Source: Rahnella variigena
GTDB taxonomy: Bacteria > Pseudomonadota > Gammaproteobacteria > Enterobacterales > Enterobacteriaceae
DNA length: 64,000 nt
Reading direction: 5' to 3'
Assembly: GCF_003610915.1 (NCBI RefSeq)
Contig: NZ_NSDJ01000001.1
Location: forward strand, 2,480,001 to 2,544,000
The notes under the pieces are model-generated. The model was not told where the DNA came from, searched no databases, and saw nothing but the letters and a program-made list of their open reading frames with translations. Shown in pieces: positions 63,424-64,000 of the stretch. The translations under genes and the position numbers were made by a program. The number at the start of each line of letters is the position of its first letter. Position 1 is the first letter of the stretch.

Positions 63424-64000
63424 TCAGGCTTCCTGCTCCGACTTTTGCTCTGTATATTGCGGATTTTTGTGCCGCACAGACATCCACCGGCCCAAAACTA
63501 CCAACAATAGTGTAGACAGCATGGTGGTGACTGTCGCTATTAATGGTTGCGCAATAAATGCGGAAACCAGCAAACTGGCGAGGAAACACAATCCCAATTG
63601 CAGGGTATTTTGCAACGCAGCCGCTTTCCCTGTATTAGCAGGAAATGGCATTAATGCATTTGCCACAACAATTGGATAGATTGCGCCATTCACCAGAGCC
63701 ATGAAACAGAACGGGATCAACAAGCTCACCAACCCGGCATCAGTGAACATGGCGACACAGAACAGACCCGTAACACTCAGACCATATCCTGTCAGCAGCC
63801 AGGGTAAAATTTTATTCCCATCTACCTTACTGATAAGCAACCGGCAGCCGAAACCACCGAGCAGGAAAGCGATGGTCTGCGGAACATAGCTCAGGCCAAT
63901 CACGCCCGGCGAATAACCCATATCACTCAGAATAAACGGTGAACCTGTCAGCCAGGCAAAGAAACCGGCGGAACAGGCAGCGTAAATCATGACATTACCG
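63424..64000 (-). CDS. punC: MFS transporter, PunC (YdhC)-like (C-terminal part)
   Basis: 192 codons of the 3' part; the frame stays open to the right edge (residues GNV precede the first internal Met at 63990), so the N-terminal half lies outside. Six membrane helices with [58 protein letters not shown] and a charged tail. Similar to E. coli YdhC/PunC, a purine nucleoside MFS carrier that also lies next to cfa. The divergent regulator punR would be further right. Confidence 0.8.
   Translation of the reverse strand, partial: GNVMIYAACSAGFFAWLTGSPFILSDMGYSPGVIGLSYVPQTIAFLLGGFGCRLLISKVDGNKILPWLLTGYGLSVTGLFCVAMFTDAGLVSLLIPFCFMALVNGAIYPIVVANALMPFPANTGKAAALQNTLQLGLCFLASLLVSAFIAQPLIATVTTMLSTLLLVVLGRWMSVRHKNPQYTEQKSEQEA

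Overview
The window looks like core chromosome of an Enterobacterales bacterium in the Yersiniaceae range (Rahnella, Ewingella, Rouxiella or Serratia-like). Gene content and protein lengths follow E. coli closely, but several modules sit at other places than in E. coli: arnBCADTEF, hmuSTUV, lplA and kduID. This placement is inferred from protein similarity and remembered gene order; no database search was run. I see no prophage, insertion sequence, integrase, CRISPR array or plasmid function.

Layout. 1-9.7 kb: the 5' end of a yebQ-type exporter gene, kdgR, tcyP, ydjM, kduD-kduI, hxpB, yniB, yniA, emtA and marC. 9.7-17.2 kb: the translation block thrS-infC-rpmI-rplT-pheM-pheS-pheT-ihfA, with an AUU start for infC and a phe attenuator. 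17.5-18.5 kb: two small exported His-rich proteins of unknown role. 18.5-21 kb: btuC-btuE-btuD (vitamin B12 import). 21.2-28.7 kb: the arn operon (L-Ara4N addition to lipid A) behind a PmrA-type box. 28.8-33.9 kb: nlpC, lplA, a GNAT acetyltransferase, rflP (ydiV) and selO. 34-37.8 kb: hmuSTUV (heme use) behind a Fur box. 38-43 kb: aroH, ppsR, ppsA, then the small RNA gene rprA. 43.3-48.4 kb: ydiK, ydiJ, menI. 48.5-55.2 kb: an unrecognised gene with a Fur box, then sufABCDSE (iron-sulfur cluster assembly). 55.4-64 kb: ldtE, lpp, pykF, two identical tRNA-Val genes, mdtK, riboflavin synthase, cfa and the C-terminal part of punC.

Shared control. Fur boxes lie before hmuS and before the unknown 134-aa gene next to suf. 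Cra-type sites lie before ppsA and pykF, the two opposed enzymes at the PEP/pyruvate node. A KdgR-type palindrome precedes kduI, in the same 6 kb as kdgR. A LexA box precedes ydjM. An RcsB-type box precedes rprA.

I did not find a clear new multi-gene system. The best leads are the Fur-boxed unknown gene, a terminator-like hairpin in an unusually long sufB-sufC gap, and the two His-rich exported proteins between ihfA and btuC.
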